NCBI GenBank assembly: GCA_037128705.1
Contig: JBAXVX010000005.1
Span: 1 to 64,000 of the forward strand
Direction of reading: 5' to 3'
Origin: CAIVAT01 sp037128705
GTDB taxonomy: Bacteria > Bacteroidota > Bacteroidia > Bacteroidales > FEN-979
DNA: 64,000 nt
Part shown: piece by piece, positions 16,777-25,986 of the stretch
How the letters are laid out: every line of letters begins with the position of its first letter
Numbering within the stretch: the stretch's first letter is position 1
Translations under genes and position numbers: made by a program
The notes under the pieces: generated by a model
The model's input: only the letters and a program-made list of their open reading frames with translations
Databases searched by the model: none
Told to the model about the DNA's origin: nothing

Positions 16777-18153
16777 ATGAAACAAAGACTATCTCTGCTC
16801 TCCGTTCTTGCACTTTTTCTGATCCTTATCATCAGCTGCAGCAAGACGGAAACCGTCCCTGTAACCGAGAACACCCTTCCGGCTGATACTGCCCAGTATG
16901 AAACCCCATTCACCGCGGTGCCTGATATACCGGACATCACGATGTATGAGATCAATGAGCGGGCCTTCAGTACATCGGGCAATTTTGCAGGGATCATGCC
17001 GCGGCTCGACTCCCTCGGCGCCCTGGGGGTGAATGTGATCTGGCTGATGCCAATCAACCCGATCGGGGTTATCAATACGGTCAATTCACCCTACTGTATC
17101 AGAAATTACCGTGAGGTCAACCCCGAATACGGGACCCTTGAGGATTTACGAACCCTGGTGAGAGAGGCCCATAAGCGAAAAATAGCGGTCATACTGGATT
17201 GGGCGGCCAACCATACCTCCTGGGACAATCCCTGGATTCAAAACAAATCGTGGTATACACAGGACGGGAATGGAAACATCATTCATCCGGCAGGGACGAA
17301 CTGGCTGGATGTAGCGGACCTCAATTTTGACAATCCCGACATGCGGCTGGAGATGATCAAATGCCTGAAATACTGGATCCAGAAAGCAAATATTGACGGG
17401 TACCGCTGCGATGCTGCTGACTTTATCCCTTTTGGTTTCTGGAAACAGGCAATTGATACCCTGAAAAAACTCCCCAACCGTAAAATCATCATGCTGGCCG
17501 AAGGTGCGCGCGCCGATCATTTTACTGCCGGTTTTTCAATGAATTTCGGGTGGGATTTTTTCAACAAGAGTAAAAATGTCTTTAAGAGTAATCAACCGGC
17601 CAGCGGGTATTTTCAGACCCACCTGAGCGAATACAACGCTATTCCGGCCGGTTCGCATAAACTTCGTTTTACCTCCAATCACGATGAATGCGCATGGGAC
17701 GATACCCCCATGGGTTTGTTTGGCGGCAAAGAGGCCTCCATGTCGGCATTTGTCATAGCTGCCTTCATGGGAGGAGTTCCCCTGATCTACAACGGACAGG
17801 AGGTTGGATGTGCGGTCAAACTGCCCTTCTTCAGCCGTTCACCCATCAACTGGACAACCAACCCGGGCATGTGCAAAGAATACAGGTGGCTCATGAACTT
17901 TCGCGCCACGCATCCTGCCCTTAGAACCGGGGATTTGATTTCCTATGCCGATAATGATATTGCAGGATTTAAGCGAAAAGCATCCAATGATGAAATACTT
18001 GTAATCGTCAATACCCGAAATGCAGTGAAAAACTTTAATGTACCGTCAGATCTTCAAAACTCGGCCTGGCTTAATGCCTCCACCGGTGCAGCAATCACCC
18101 TTGGCAGCCAGCTTGCACTGCAACCTTTCGAGTATCGCATTCTGATCAAATAG
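16777..18153 (+). CDS. GH13 alpha-amylase family lipoprotein
   Basis: 458 aa. The lipobox LIISC gives lipidated C21. The GH13 barrel shows MYEINERAFS, GVNVIWLMPINPIG, the DWAANHTS loop, nucleophile D212 in DGYRCDAADF, acid/base E242 in MLAEGAR and D303 in FTSNHDE, so the catalytic triad is complete. A short C-terminal beta domain follows (about 370-458). It should act on alpha-1,4-glucans at the cell surface or in the periplasm. No SusC/SusD pair is nearby, so it is not part of a visible polysaccharide utilisation locus. Confidence 0.92.
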   Translation: MKQRLSLLSVLALFLILIISCSKTETVPVTENTLPADTAQYETPFTAVPDIPDITMYEINERAFSTSGNFAGIMPRLDSLGALGVNVIWLMPINPIGVINTVNSPYCIRNYREVNPEYGTLEDLRTLVREAHKRKIAVILDWAANHTSWDNPWIQNKSWYTQDGNGNIIHPAGTNWLDVADLNFDNPDMRLEMIKCLKYWIQKANIDGYRCDAADFIPFGFWKQAIDTLKKLPNRKIIMLAEGARADHFTAGFSMNFGWDFFNKSKNVFKSNQPASGYFQTHLSEYNAIPAGSHKLRFTSNHDECAWDDTPMGLFGGKEASMSAFVIAAFMGGVPLIYNGQEVGCAVKLPFFSRSPINWTTNPGMCKEYRWLMNFRATHPALRTGDLISYADNDIAGFKRKASNDEILVIVNTRNAVKNFNVPSDLQNSAWLNASTGAAITLGSQLALQPFEYRILIK

Positions 18154-18177
18154 GGAAAGTGCGGAGAATAACCGCAA

Positions 18178-18405
18178 TTATTTAGGTTTATTAAAAGAGA
18201 CCATCAGTTTATTTCCCATCCGCGATTCATACCTTAATCGTATCTCCTTTTCCTTGGTTTTATCAGAAATAAAAATGGTTGTTCTTCCGCCATCGAGCGA
18301 AATGGGATATTTTCCTGTAAGTGATCCTGATAACATTTTCGAATCGGGAATTTTCAACCGTTGCCTCTCCTGCATCATCCTGTACTCCAGCGTGTCTTTT
18401 TTCAT
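18178..18405 (-). CDS. hypothetical protein, 75 aa
   Basis: A small basic protein (MKKDTLEYRMMQERQRL to the C-terminal NKLMVSFNKPK) with no signal peptide. It lies 87 bp downstream of the YycJ-like gene on the same strand, and ATCGGA stands a few bases before its ATG. Amino-acid composition looks like a real protein rather than antisense noise. No function is recognised. Confidence 0.5.
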   Translation of the reverse strand: MKKDTLEYRMMQERQRLKIPDSKMLSGSLTGKYPISLDGGRTTIFISDKTKEKEIRLRYESRMGNKLMVSFNKPK

Positions 18406-18492
18406 TTTCCGATTGTTTTACCATATACCATTGTCGGTATTTTTACAAGGTACGGATAATTTTTGTATTGTAGAAGAATTAGTTATAAGTAT

Positions 18493-19260
18493 CTAATCCT
18501 GAATACAAAACAATTCAGTCTCTTCAAAACGCGAAGCAACAACTATTTGAGTGCCGTTTGCATGGCGGCTGAAGAGGTCATAGACAAGCTGTGGGTGGTT
18601 ATTCTCGGCCGAAAGATGGGAAAGTATCAGAAGCTGCATAAAGGAAGGCTTGTGCATGGTAAAGAGATCCAGCGCCTGAACATTCGAAAGGTGACCTTCG
18701 GCACCCCGGATACGCCGTTTGAGGTGCAGGGGGTAACGGCCCCGATCGAGCATCGCCTCATCATAGTTTGCCTCCAGGAAAGCAGCATGGCACTGGTTAA
18801 GATGGTGCGCTACCTGTTCGCATGCTGTCCCGATATCGGTGAAAACCCCGGCAGTGAGTTTGCCTGCACTTACCGTAAAACTGTGGGGTTCCGAGGCATC
18901 ATGCCATTTTGGGAATGGATTCACCCGCAGTCCGCCGATATGCACCGGCGACCCGGCCGCAAAGGGTCTCATGGACGCAGGATCGAGGTTCAGCCTGCTG
19001 CTCCGGTAGGTAGTCCCGGTAATGTAAACAGGGATCCCGAATTTCCGTGAGAGTACTTCGGCCCCCCGCGTATGATCGGTATGTTCGTGGGTGATGAAGA
19101 TCGCCCTGACTTGGCGGATGGGCAACCCCAGCCTCATCATCCTTCGCTCCGTCTCCCGGCAGGAGATACCGGCATCGATCATTACGGCCTCTGTCCCGTT
19201 ACCAACATAGTAACAGTTTCCGTTGCTTCCTGAATTGAGTGAGGCGAGGTAGATTGGCAT
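18493..19260 (-). CDS. YycJ-like metallo-beta-lactamase-fold hydrolase
   Basis: 255 aa, cytosolic. It opens with SLNSGSNGNCYYVG, typical of the YycJ/WalJ family (usually SLxSGSSGNC). The metal-binding motif is complete in ITHEHTDHTRG; further ligands are FTDIG and the late LSHLS. YycJ proteins of Bacillus are 5'-to-3' DNA exonucleases tied to repair and wall homeostasis. The exact role in Bacteroidota is unclear. Length matches the family (about 260 aa). Confidence 0.88.
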   Translation of the reverse strand: MPIYLASLNSGSNGNCYYVGNGTEAVMIDAGISCRETERRMMRLGLPIRQVRAIFITHEHTDHTRGAEVLSRKFGIPVYITGTTYRSSRLNLDPASMRPFAAGSPVHIGGLRVNPFPKWHDASEPHSFTVSAGKLTAGVFTDIGTACEQVAHHLNQCHAAFLEANYDEAMLDRGRYPLHLKRRIRGAEGHLSNVQALDLFTMHKPSFMQLLILSHLSAENNHPQLVYDLFSRHANGTQIVVASRFEETELFCIQD

Positions 19261-19307
19261 GGTTGCAAAGGACGGGAAAAATCATAATTTTTTATCCTAA
19301 ATCTTTT

Positions 19308-19315
19308 TAATTTTG
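19308..19315 (+). promoter_or_regulatory. Bacteroidota -7 promoter box before the ABC transporter genes
   Basis: TAATTTTG fits TAnnTTTG and ends 4 bases before the ATG at 19320. Confidence 0.45.
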
Positions 19316-19319
19316 ATCC

Positions 19320-22310
19320 ATGGATAAAATAAGAAGCCTGATAACATGGATGTCGCTCTTTATCATCCTTTCGCTTGGCGGATGCGGTGAAAAACAAACC
19401 CAGATTACCGGACTGGAGATGCTGAAGGGCGGCAAGACCTTTGCCGTTCCCACCGGGACCGCTGCCGACCAGATCGTGCTGAAGAGGATCCCCGATGCTA
19501 AATTCGAATATTACAACAGCATTCTCGACTGTTCCCTGGCGGTAAAGGATGGCAAAGCCGATGCCGCAGCATACGACCTGCCCATCCTGAACAACATCGC
19601 AGCCAAGAATGAAGGTCTGGTGGTGCTTTCGGAACTTATCATGGACGATCAGTATGGATTTGCTGTAAGGCTGGATGATAAAGCGCTCAAAACAACCATC
19701 GACCAGGTGGTTGCAGAGCTTAAGTCCAACGGCACCTATGAAACTATGAAAAAACGCTGGTTCCCCGAAAAGGGCGACCCGGCACCTATGCCGCAGTTTC
19801 CTTCGGACGGGAAGAACGGGACACTGAACTTCGGCACTGCTGCCGTCACAGAACCCATGTCGTTTTTCGATGCAAACAAACAGATTGTCGGATTCGACAT
19901 TGAAATCGCTTCCCGGGTTGCCGAAAAACTGGGGAAGAAACTCATCATCACCGACATGGAATTCGGCGCGATGATCCCTGCCCTGATCTCGGGCAAAGTC
20001 GACATGATCGGGGCCGGACTTTCCATCACGGCCGAGCGTGCAAAGAGCATCCTGTTCTCTGAATGTTACTACAAAGGAGGGTTGGCGGTTATTGTCAGAG
20101 GGAAACCCGCATCTGCCCCGGCAGTTGAAACCGGATTACTTAAGACCGTTGATGACATCCATGATAAACGTATCGGCGTCCTGTTAGGCAGCATCCACGA
20201 TGCGTATGCTACAAAGACCTATCCTAACGCAACCATCCTTGAGTACCAAAACGTTTCTGACATGTTGTTCGCACTGAACTCCGACAAGGTCGACGTTGCA
20301 TTTATGGATGAATCATCTTTGAAAGAGATCTTCAGTAAAAACCCTGAGCTCGGAGTGGTTGATCCAAGCGTGTTCATAGTCCCTATTGCAGCCGGTTTCA
20401 ATAAGGAGAACGACCAGCTGAGGGAACAGTTCAATGCATTTTTGCTTGAAATCCGATCGAACGGTATATACAAGGATATGGTTGACCGCTGGATGGAGAA
20501 AGGCCTTTCGGAAATGCCTGAAATAAAAACACCGGCCATCAACGGAACCCTTAAACCAGGTATCGTTAGCGATCTCGGGCTGCCTTTCACCGTGATCAAA
20601 GACGGTCAGCTGATCGGGTTTGATATTGAGCTCTCAAAACGTTTTGCCGCCTCTGTCGGGAAAGGGTACGAACCGGTCGACCTGCCTTTTGCAAGCATGC
20701 TCGCTTCTGTGTCAACAAATAAGATCGACGTCATCAACAGCTCACTGATGATCACCGAAGAACGAAAGAAGCAGATCGATTTTTCGGATCCATATTACGA
20801 ATCGGGAGTGAGTGTGATCGCCAAAAAGAAGAATATCGTTAAGCCAAATCTTCCTTTATATTCAAAGCTTGACGATATTGCGGATAAGAAAATCGGGATC
20901 TTTACCGCAACCGTTCACGATGCCTTTATCACCAGGAAATATCCCAAAGCGAAAATATACCGGTTCGAAACCACACCCGATATGATGATGTCGGTCAAAG
21001 CAGGGAAGGTAGATTTTGCCATGTTCGACCTGATCACCGCCAGGATGATCTTAAAACACAACCCCGACCTGGGGATCCTGAGCGACAGTGTCCTGAACAT
21101 GCCCGTTGGAGTGGGTTTCAGCAAAGGCAATGATGCACTTCGCAACGAGTTCAACGACTTTCTTAAAGAAGTCAGAAAAGACGGCACATACGATACAATT
21201 TACAAACGCTGGTTAACAGGTGATCCGGAAACCGCCGTGATGCCTGCGTTTAAGCCCCCCTTCCACGGTAAAAAACTGGTGGCCGGAATATCAGTCGATG
21301 ATCTCCCGTATATAGCTGAAATGAATGGGAAGCTCGTAGGTTTCGACATAGAACTGCTCAATAAATTCGCCGAGCGCAGGAACTATCAGATTGAGTTCGT
21401 GGTGATGGAGTTCCCTTCCCTGGTTCCGGCTCTCATATCAGGCAAGGTCGGAATGATAACCGACGGGATTGCCATCAGCGAGGAGAGAGCAAAACAAATC
21501 AATTTTTCAGACCCTTATGCCGAGTTCCGGACCGTCGTGGTTACGCCGAAAAAGAACCTTAAAAGATATGCCGGTGTTGAGTCGGAAGTGCCCACATCGA
21601 CCCTGTTCACTAAGATCTCGGATAGCTTTTACAGCAACATCGTTTTTGAAAAAAGGTACCTCCACATCATCAACGGCCTCTATATTACCTTGATCATTTC
21701 GATCTTTGCCGCACTGTTCGGGACCCTGGTAGGAGGATTGGTTTGTTTTATGAGGATGTCGAAACGCAGTATCCTTTCAGCCACCGCCAGGGCTTTTATC
21801 TCGGTTCTTCGTGGTACACCGGTACTGGTGCTGCTGATGATCATCTACTACGTGGTTTTTGCTTCCGTAAATATCAATCCGGTGGTGGTAGCTATCTTTG
21901 CTTTCGGACTGAACTTCGGGGCCTATGTCTCGGAGATGTTCAGGACCTCGATCCAGAGCATCGACAACGGTCAGAAAGAGGCAGCCATAGCCGGCGGTTT
22001 TACCAAGGTGCAAACCTTTATCTATATCATACTGCCCCAAGCCATGCGTCAGATCCTGCCGGTTTACAAGGGCGAATTCATCTCCCTCATCAAAATGACA
22101 TCCATCGTGGGGTATATCGCGGTTCAGGATCTCACCAAGGCAAGCGATATTATCCGCAGCCGTACGTTCGATGCCTTTTTCCCTCTCATCATGGTAGCTG
22201 TGCTGTACTTCCTTCTCGCCTGGCTACTCACCTGGGCCCTGGGCTTAATTGAACTATCAGTCGATCCGAAAAGAAAACGTGAAAAAAGAGCAAAGGAGGC
22301 AGCACGATGA
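19320..22310 (+). CDS. polar amino-acid ABC transporter: multiple substrate-binding lobes fused to permease
   Basis: 996 aa. A lipoprotein-like signal (LGGCGEKQ) is followed by SBP_bac_3 sequence in an odd order. Residues 36-150 resemble only a second lobe (GGKTFAVPTGTAAD to the ETMKKRWFP end). Residues 166-397 and 406-633 are two full binding domains, each first lobe (PMSFFDANKQIVGFDIEIA; IGFDIELSKRF) plus second lobe ending in KDMVDRWM or DTIYKRWL. Residues 650-745 are a first lobe only. Then comes a HisM/GlnP-type permease, 775-985, with the EAA loop GQKEAAIAGGFTKVQTF. The split halves could complete each other. The ATPase gene overlaps the stop (ATGA). Substrate is probably amino acids, unproven. 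Confidence 0.9.
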   Translation: MDKIRSLITWMSLFIILSLGGCGEKQTQITGLEMLKGGKTFAVPTGTAADQIVLKRIPDAKFEYYNSILDCSLAVKDGKADAAAYDLPILNNIAAKNEGLVVLSELIMDDQYGFAVRLDDKALKTTIDQVVAELKSNGTYETMKKRWFPEKGDPAPMPQFPSDGKNGTLNFGTAAVTEPMSFFDANKQIVGFDIEIASRVAEKLGKKLIITDMEFGAMIPALISGKVDMIGAGLSITAERAKSILFSECYYKGGLAVIVRGKPASAPAVETGLLKTVDDIHDKRIGVLLGSIHDAYATKTYPNATILEYQNVSDMLFALNSDKVDVAFMDESSLKEIFSKNPELGVVDPSVFIVPIAAGFNKENDQLREQFNAFLLEIRSNGIYKDMVDRWMEKGLSEMPEIKTPAINGTLKPGIVSDLGLPFTVIKDGQLIGFDIELSKRFAASVGKGYEPVDLPFASMLASVSTNKIDVINSSLMITEERKKQIDFSDPYYESGVSVIAKKKNIVKPNLPLYSKLDDIADKKIGIFTATVHDAFITRKYPKAKIYRFETTPDMMMSVKAGKVDFAMFDLITARMILKHNPDLGILSDSVLNMPVGVGFSKGNDALRNEFNDFLKEVRKDGTYDTIYKRWLTGDPETAVMPAFKPPFHGKKLVAGISVDDLPYIAEMNGKLVGFDIELLNKFAERRNYQIEFVVMEFPSLVPALISGKVGMITDGIAISEERAKQINFSDPYAEFRTVVVTPKKNLKRYAGVESEVPTSTLFTKISDSFYSNIVFEKRYLHIINGLYITLIISIFAALFGTLVGGLVCFMRMSKRSILSATARAFISVLRGTPVLVLLMIIYYVVFASVNINPVVVAIFAFGLNFGAYVSEMFRTSIQSIDNGQKEAAIAGGFTKVQTFIYIILPQAMRQILPVYKGEFISLIKMTSIVGYIAVQDLTKASDIIRSRTFDAFFPLIMVAVLYFLLAWLLTWALGLIELSVDPKRKREKRAKEAAR

Positions 22311-23389
22311 TCAGGACAGAACATCTATCAAAACATTTCGGCCCGCTGGTCGTGCTTAAAGATATCAGCACGGAGATCCGCAAAGGGGAGATCATCTCTG
22401 TGATAGGCCCTTCGGGAACCGGAAAAAGCACCTTCCTCCGCTGCCTGAACCTGCTGGAAACCCCAACGGGTGGAAATATTTTTATTGATGATGTTTCGCT
22501 TCTTGACAAACACACCAATGTTCCGAAGGTACGGCAGCGGATGGGGATGGTTTTCCAGTCGTTCAACCTGTATGCCCATCTTACCGTTCTTGAGAACCTC
22601 ACCATAGGCCCCATCAAATTGCTTGGAAAGAAAAAGTCAGTAGCAGAAAGCAGGGCCATTGAACTTTTAAAGCTGGTGGGCCTGGCGGAAAAAGCAGGAA
22701 GTTTCCCCGATGAACTTTCGGGCGGACAAAAGCAGCGGGTTGCGATAGCACGCTGCATGGCCATGGAACCCGAGATCCTGTTGTTCGACGAGCCTACTTC
22801 AGCCCTCGACCCTACCATGGTGAGCGAAGTTCTGGCGGTGATCCGACGCCTTTCACGGGAGGGGATGACGATGATCATTGTTTCGCACGAGATGGAATTT
22901 GTACGCAACATATCAACCAGGGTCTTTTACATGGACGAGGGGTTGATTTACGAAGAGGGACCACCGGAGCAGATCTTTGATAATCCGCAGAAGGAAAAGA
23001 CCAAGGCATTCATCAACCGCGTGCGCAGCCTGCATCTTAAGATCACCAGCAGCGATTACGACCTGTATGCCATGCAGGGAGAGATGGCTGCCTTTTGTGA
23101 GAAGCACATCCTGTCGAAACGGGTAACCGGCTATGTCCAGCTTATCGCCGAAGAGGTTTTATGCCTGCAGCACGACTTTTCAGATATTCAACTCAGTCTT
23201 TCCTATTCCGAAAAGGAGGGAACCGTGGAGATACAGTGTGCCAGCGACGGGACCCCGGTGAATCCGCTGAAGGAACACCCTGAGGAGGATGACATTGGAT
23301 TAAAACTGATCACCGGACGGTGTAAAAGTGTTGATTACACCTATGCCGACGGGAAAAATATACTTCTGCTGATGGTGCTGGTGGAGTAA
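22307..23389 (+). CDS. polar amino-acid ABC transporter ATP-binding protein with HATPase-like C-terminal tail
   Basis: 360 aa. Residues 1-245 are a GlnQ-type ATPase: Walker A GPSGTGKS, Q-loop VFQS, signature LSGGQKQR, Walker B LLFDEPTSALD and switch His VSHE. Such proteins normally stop at about 240-250. Here about 110 extra residues follow that look like an anti-sigma/HATPase (RsbW-like) fold: VQLIAEEVLCL in place of the N-box and DDIGLKLITGRCKSVDY like the G2 box, ending in a YADGKNILLLMV strand. The ATP-ligating Asn is not evident, so it may be a regulatory rather than catalytic fold. Coupled to the permease fusion by ATGA. Confidence 0.9.
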   Translation: MIRTEHLSKHFGPLVVLKDISTEIRKGEIISVIGPSGTGKSTFLRCLNLLETPTGGNIFIDDVSLLDKHTNVPKVRQRMGMVFQSFNLYAHLTVLENLTIGPIKLLGKKKSVAESRAIELLKLVGLAEKAGSFPDELSGGQKQRVAIARCMAMEPEILLFDEPTSALDPTMVSEVLAVIRRLSREGMTMIIVSHEMEFVRNISTRVFYMDEGLIYEEGPPEQIFDNPQKEKTKAFINRVRSLHLKITSSDYDLYAMQGEMAAFCEKHILSKRVTGYVQLIAEEVLCLQHDFSDIQLSLSYSEKEGTVEIQCASDGTPVNPLKEHPEEDDIGLKLITGRCKSVDYTYADGKNILLLMVLVE

Positions 23390-23393
23390 TAAG

Positions 23394-23906
23394 TCATCCC
23401 GGAATCTCAATTTCGGTCGGGTCTCCGGAGTTTTCCACATTGAACCAGTCGAGGTCATTTAACTGGTCGGGGGAGACCGAGTCGAAGAGGATCTTCATGA
23501 ATTTCCCGGTGGCGGAGACGGCAATCTCTCCATCCGGAAGGACAATCTCCCCCGAGCCTTCATAAAAGCGAGCACCTTCGCGAATCACACGTCCGACAAT
23601 CCTTAATTCCCCGCCAAGCGGGATCGGTTTCCTGAATTTTGTGGTCAGTTCAAGCGTAACGCTCCAGATGGTTTCCTCCTTCCCGCTACAGATGGCCCGG
23701 CCGATGGTTTCGTCGAGGATGGCTGCAGCAATGCCGCCGTGCATGCGACCCGGGTAGCCCTGGTGCTGTTCCGAAGGGTTGATGAGTGCAACCAGTTCAT
23801 TGGCTTCGGTTTCGTAAAAAGAGGCGTGAAGGCCGAAATCATTTTTCAACCCGCAAACAAAACACATCTTCGAATTGTTCTGTTTTTTCAGTACGGCATA
23901 TTTCAT
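23394..23906 (-). CDS. PaaI-type hotdog thioesterase
   Basis: 170 aa. The hotdog fold shows the family signature HGGIAAAILDETIGRAI, including HGG and the acidic catalytic residue, followed by strands VTLELTTKFRKPIPLGGELRI. An N-terminal CFVCGLKNDFGL motif (CxxCG) is common in this subgroup. It hydrolyses acyl-CoA thioesters; the acyl group is unknown. Convergent with the ABC ATPase gene, with a 4-bp gap. Confidence 0.88.
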   Translation of the reverse strand: MKYAVLKKQNNSKMCFVCGLKNDFGLHASFYETEANELVALINPSEQHQGYPGRMHGGIAAAILDETIGRAICSGKEETIWSVTLELTTKFRKPIPLGGELRIVGRVIREGARFYEGSGEIVLPDGEIAVSATGKFMKILFDSVSPDQLNDLDWFNVENSGDPTEIEIPG

Positions 23907-23976
23907 TAAATCCTTGTTTTTGTGGTTGCGAAGATGGGATTTTTATTTTTAACTTGCTGTCCTAAATATGTAAACC

Positions 23977-24285
23977 ATGAAAAAGTCACTTATTTTCAGG
24001 GGAGTAGGTATCACCCTTTTGTTTCTGGCCTTTGTCCTGGTGCTTTCAGGATGTGCAAATAAAGAACTGGTAACCGAATGTCTCAAGGGTCACACCTATG
24101 GTTTCTGGGGCGGGTTATGGCATGGGATCATTGCTCCCATCGATCTGATCGCGATGCTCTGGAGAGAGGATGTGTCGGTATTTGCCCAGAACAACAACGG
24201 GGCATGGTACGCTTTCGGTTTCATGATCGGCAGCGGAGGTTGGGGATTCCTGGGGGGAAACCGGGCTAAGAATTTCAAAAATTAG
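23977..24285 (+). CDS. small lipoprotein, 102 aa
   Basis: The signal FVLVLSGC gives lipidated Cys26. The mature part is short and Trp/Gly rich (GFWGGLWHGIIAPIDLIAMLW, then FGFMIGSGGWGFLGG), with two hydrophobic stretches that may dip into the membrane. It is a conserved-looking type of small Bacteroidota protein without known function. Stands alone between the minus-strand thioesterase and phosphate transporter genes. Confidence 0.75.
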   Translation: MKKSLIFRGVGITLLFLAFVLVLSGCANKELVTECLKGHTYGFWGGLWHGIIAPIDLIAMLWREDVSVFAQNNNGAWYAFGFMIGSGGWGFLGGNRAKNFKN

Positions 24286-24323
24286 AACCTATTGTTACAA
24301 TAAACCTTCCGCCACTTTTTATC

Positions 24324-25325
24324 TCAGAACACAAGATCAATAAGGTAAAAACATATCATGCCGACGAGGGCGGAGGCGGGCAGGGTGAGAACCCATGCAA
24401 CCACCATGTTGCCGGCGACTCCCCATTTCACGGCAGAAAACCGTTTTGATGATCCAACGCCCAGGATAGAGGCGGAAAAAACATGGGTGGTACTGATTGG
24501 TGCCCCAAGCATGGAGGCTGATATAATTACAAGGGAGGATGAGGTCTCGGCAGCGAATCCATGTATGGGTCCCATCTTAAAGATTTTTTTCCCCATTGTC
24601 TTGATGATTTTCCACCCCCCGTTGGCTGTCCCGGCAGCCATGGCGAGGGCACAGATCAGTTTGACCCATATTGGAACTTCGATGGTTGGTATCTGGTGAA
24701 ACAGAAAGAGGGCCAGGGTGATGATCCCCATTGTTTTTTGTCCGTCATTGCTTCCATGCGACATGGCCATGAATCCCGCAGCGATCACCTGCAACCGCCT
24801 GAATAACTTATTCATCTTCCGCGGATTTAACCTGCAGGTAATCCAGGCAGTTGCCAGCATCAGAAGGTATCCTCCGATAAATCCTGAGAGCGGGGAAAGA
24901 AACAACGGCAGGATGATTTTATCAAGGATGGAACCATATTGCAGCGTATCCCAGCCCTTGTAGGCAACTGCTGCCCCGATGAGTCCTCCGACCAGGGCAT
25001 GGGATGAGGAAGAGGGAAGTCCCAGATACCAGGTAATCAGGTTCCAAAGAATGGCCCCCAACAGGGAAGCCAGGATGATGGTCTGGGAGCCGGCAATGAT
25101 TTCAGGATTTACAATTCCTTTACCGATGGTTGAAGCTACGTGGGTGCCAATAAAAGCGCCGACAAGGTTCAGGGAGGCCGCCATCAAGACCGCCGCTTTC
25201 GGGGACATAACCTTTGTGGAAACAATGGTGGCAATGGCATTGGCGCTGTCATGAACGCCATTGGTATAATCAAAAACGACAGCGATGAGAATGATCAGGA
25301 TTAGGAGGAGGGGTATATCAGGCAT
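24324..25325 (-). CDS. PiT-family inorganic phosphate transporter
   Basis: 333 aa with about ten membrane segments. Both PiT signatures are seen: DYTNGVHDSANAIATIVST near the N-terminus and the repeat-half GFMAMSHGSNDGQKTMG near residue 190. PiT carriers take up metal-phosphate complexes with protons or Na+. Its start overlaps by 8 bp the end of the DUF47 gene, the usual partner. Confidence 0.95.
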   Translation of the reverse strand: MPDIPLLLILIILIAVVFDYTNGVHDSANAIATIVSTKVMSPKAAVLMAASLNLVGAFIGTHVASTIGKGIVNPEIIAGSQTIILASLLGAILWNLITWYLGLPSSSSHALVGGLIGAAVAYKGWDTLQYGSILDKIILPLFLSPLSGFIGGYLLMLATAWITCRLNPRKMNKLFRRLQVIAAGFMAMSHGSNDGQKTMGIITLALFLFHQIPTIEVPIWVKLICALAMAAGTANGGWKIIKTMGKKIFKMGPIHGFAAETSSSLVIISASMLGAPISTTHVFSASILGVGSSKRFSAVKWGVAGNMVVAWVLTLPASALVGMICFYLIDLVF

Positions 25326-25941
25326 TTTTCAGGCTTATTCCTTCGATGGTATTGGCTAAAATTTCAGCATGGGCAAGGGCATCTTCAATCCGGTCGAAAA
25401 TATGCGACCATTTGATTATTTCCAAAAGATCACGGGTGTTTTCATTCGGGCATTCATAATTTTCGCCCAGTGAAAGCAGCAGCAGCATGTCGGCTTCAAT
25501 CTTCAGCTCCTTCACCTTTTCAGCCTGTTCTTCAACCTCTTTTCGTTTGCTAAGCTGGACGAGCATCAGAGAAATAGATGCGAACATTAATTTCAGTTTA
25601 TAGACCAGCTCCTTGGCCCCCGGGGTAACATGATCGAAATTATAGAGTCCGATCCTTGCAGAGATGGCCCGCATTGAATTCAATGCATTTTCCTGTGCCA
25701 TGTTGATGGCATGAATATCTTCACGGTCGATGGGCGTGATGAAGGTGAGCGATAGCTGTTTGGCAATCTCTTTTGAGATATCGTTTCCTGCATATTCATT
25801 CTTTATGATCGTACTGCACTTTACTGAAATATTGTTGTAATCGTCAAATAAATCATACAGGATTTGCGAGGTATCGACCAGGATATCATTCTGTTGTTTG
25901 AACAATTCGAAGAACCGTACAATTTTTGGAAAAAAATTCAT
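25318..25941 (-). CDS. DUF47/PhoU-like PiT accessory protein
   Basis: 207 aa from the Met at 25941 (MNFFPKIVRFFELFKQQ). All-helical, with the DUF47 pattern of PhoU-like proteins: an acidic stretch (ITPIDREDIHAINMAQENAL) and WSHIFDRIEDALAHAEILANTIEGI at the C-terminus. It is transcribed ahead of the overlapping PiT gene and is expected to modulate that transporter from the cytosol. Two more Met codons lie 2 and 5 codons upstream; the choice does not affect the domain. Confidence 0.92.
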   Translation of the reverse strand: MNFFPKIVRFFELFKQQNDILVDTSQILYDLFDDYNNISVKCSTIIKNEYAGNDISKEIAKQLSLTFITPIDREDIHAINMAQENALNSMRAISARIGLYNFDHVTPGAKELVYKLKLMFASISLMLVQLSKRKEVEEQAEKVKELKIEADMLLLLSLGENYECPNENTRDLLEIIKWSHIFDRIEDALAHAEILANTIEGISLKNA

Positions 25942-25986
25942 GGCCATGGTGTGCAATTTAGGGGGACGAGTATATGATTTTTAACA

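Noticed and set aside
18158..18172. Short hairpin TGCGG/CCGCA after the GH13 gene
   Set aside because: 5-bp stem with a 7-base loop; too weak to call a terminator.
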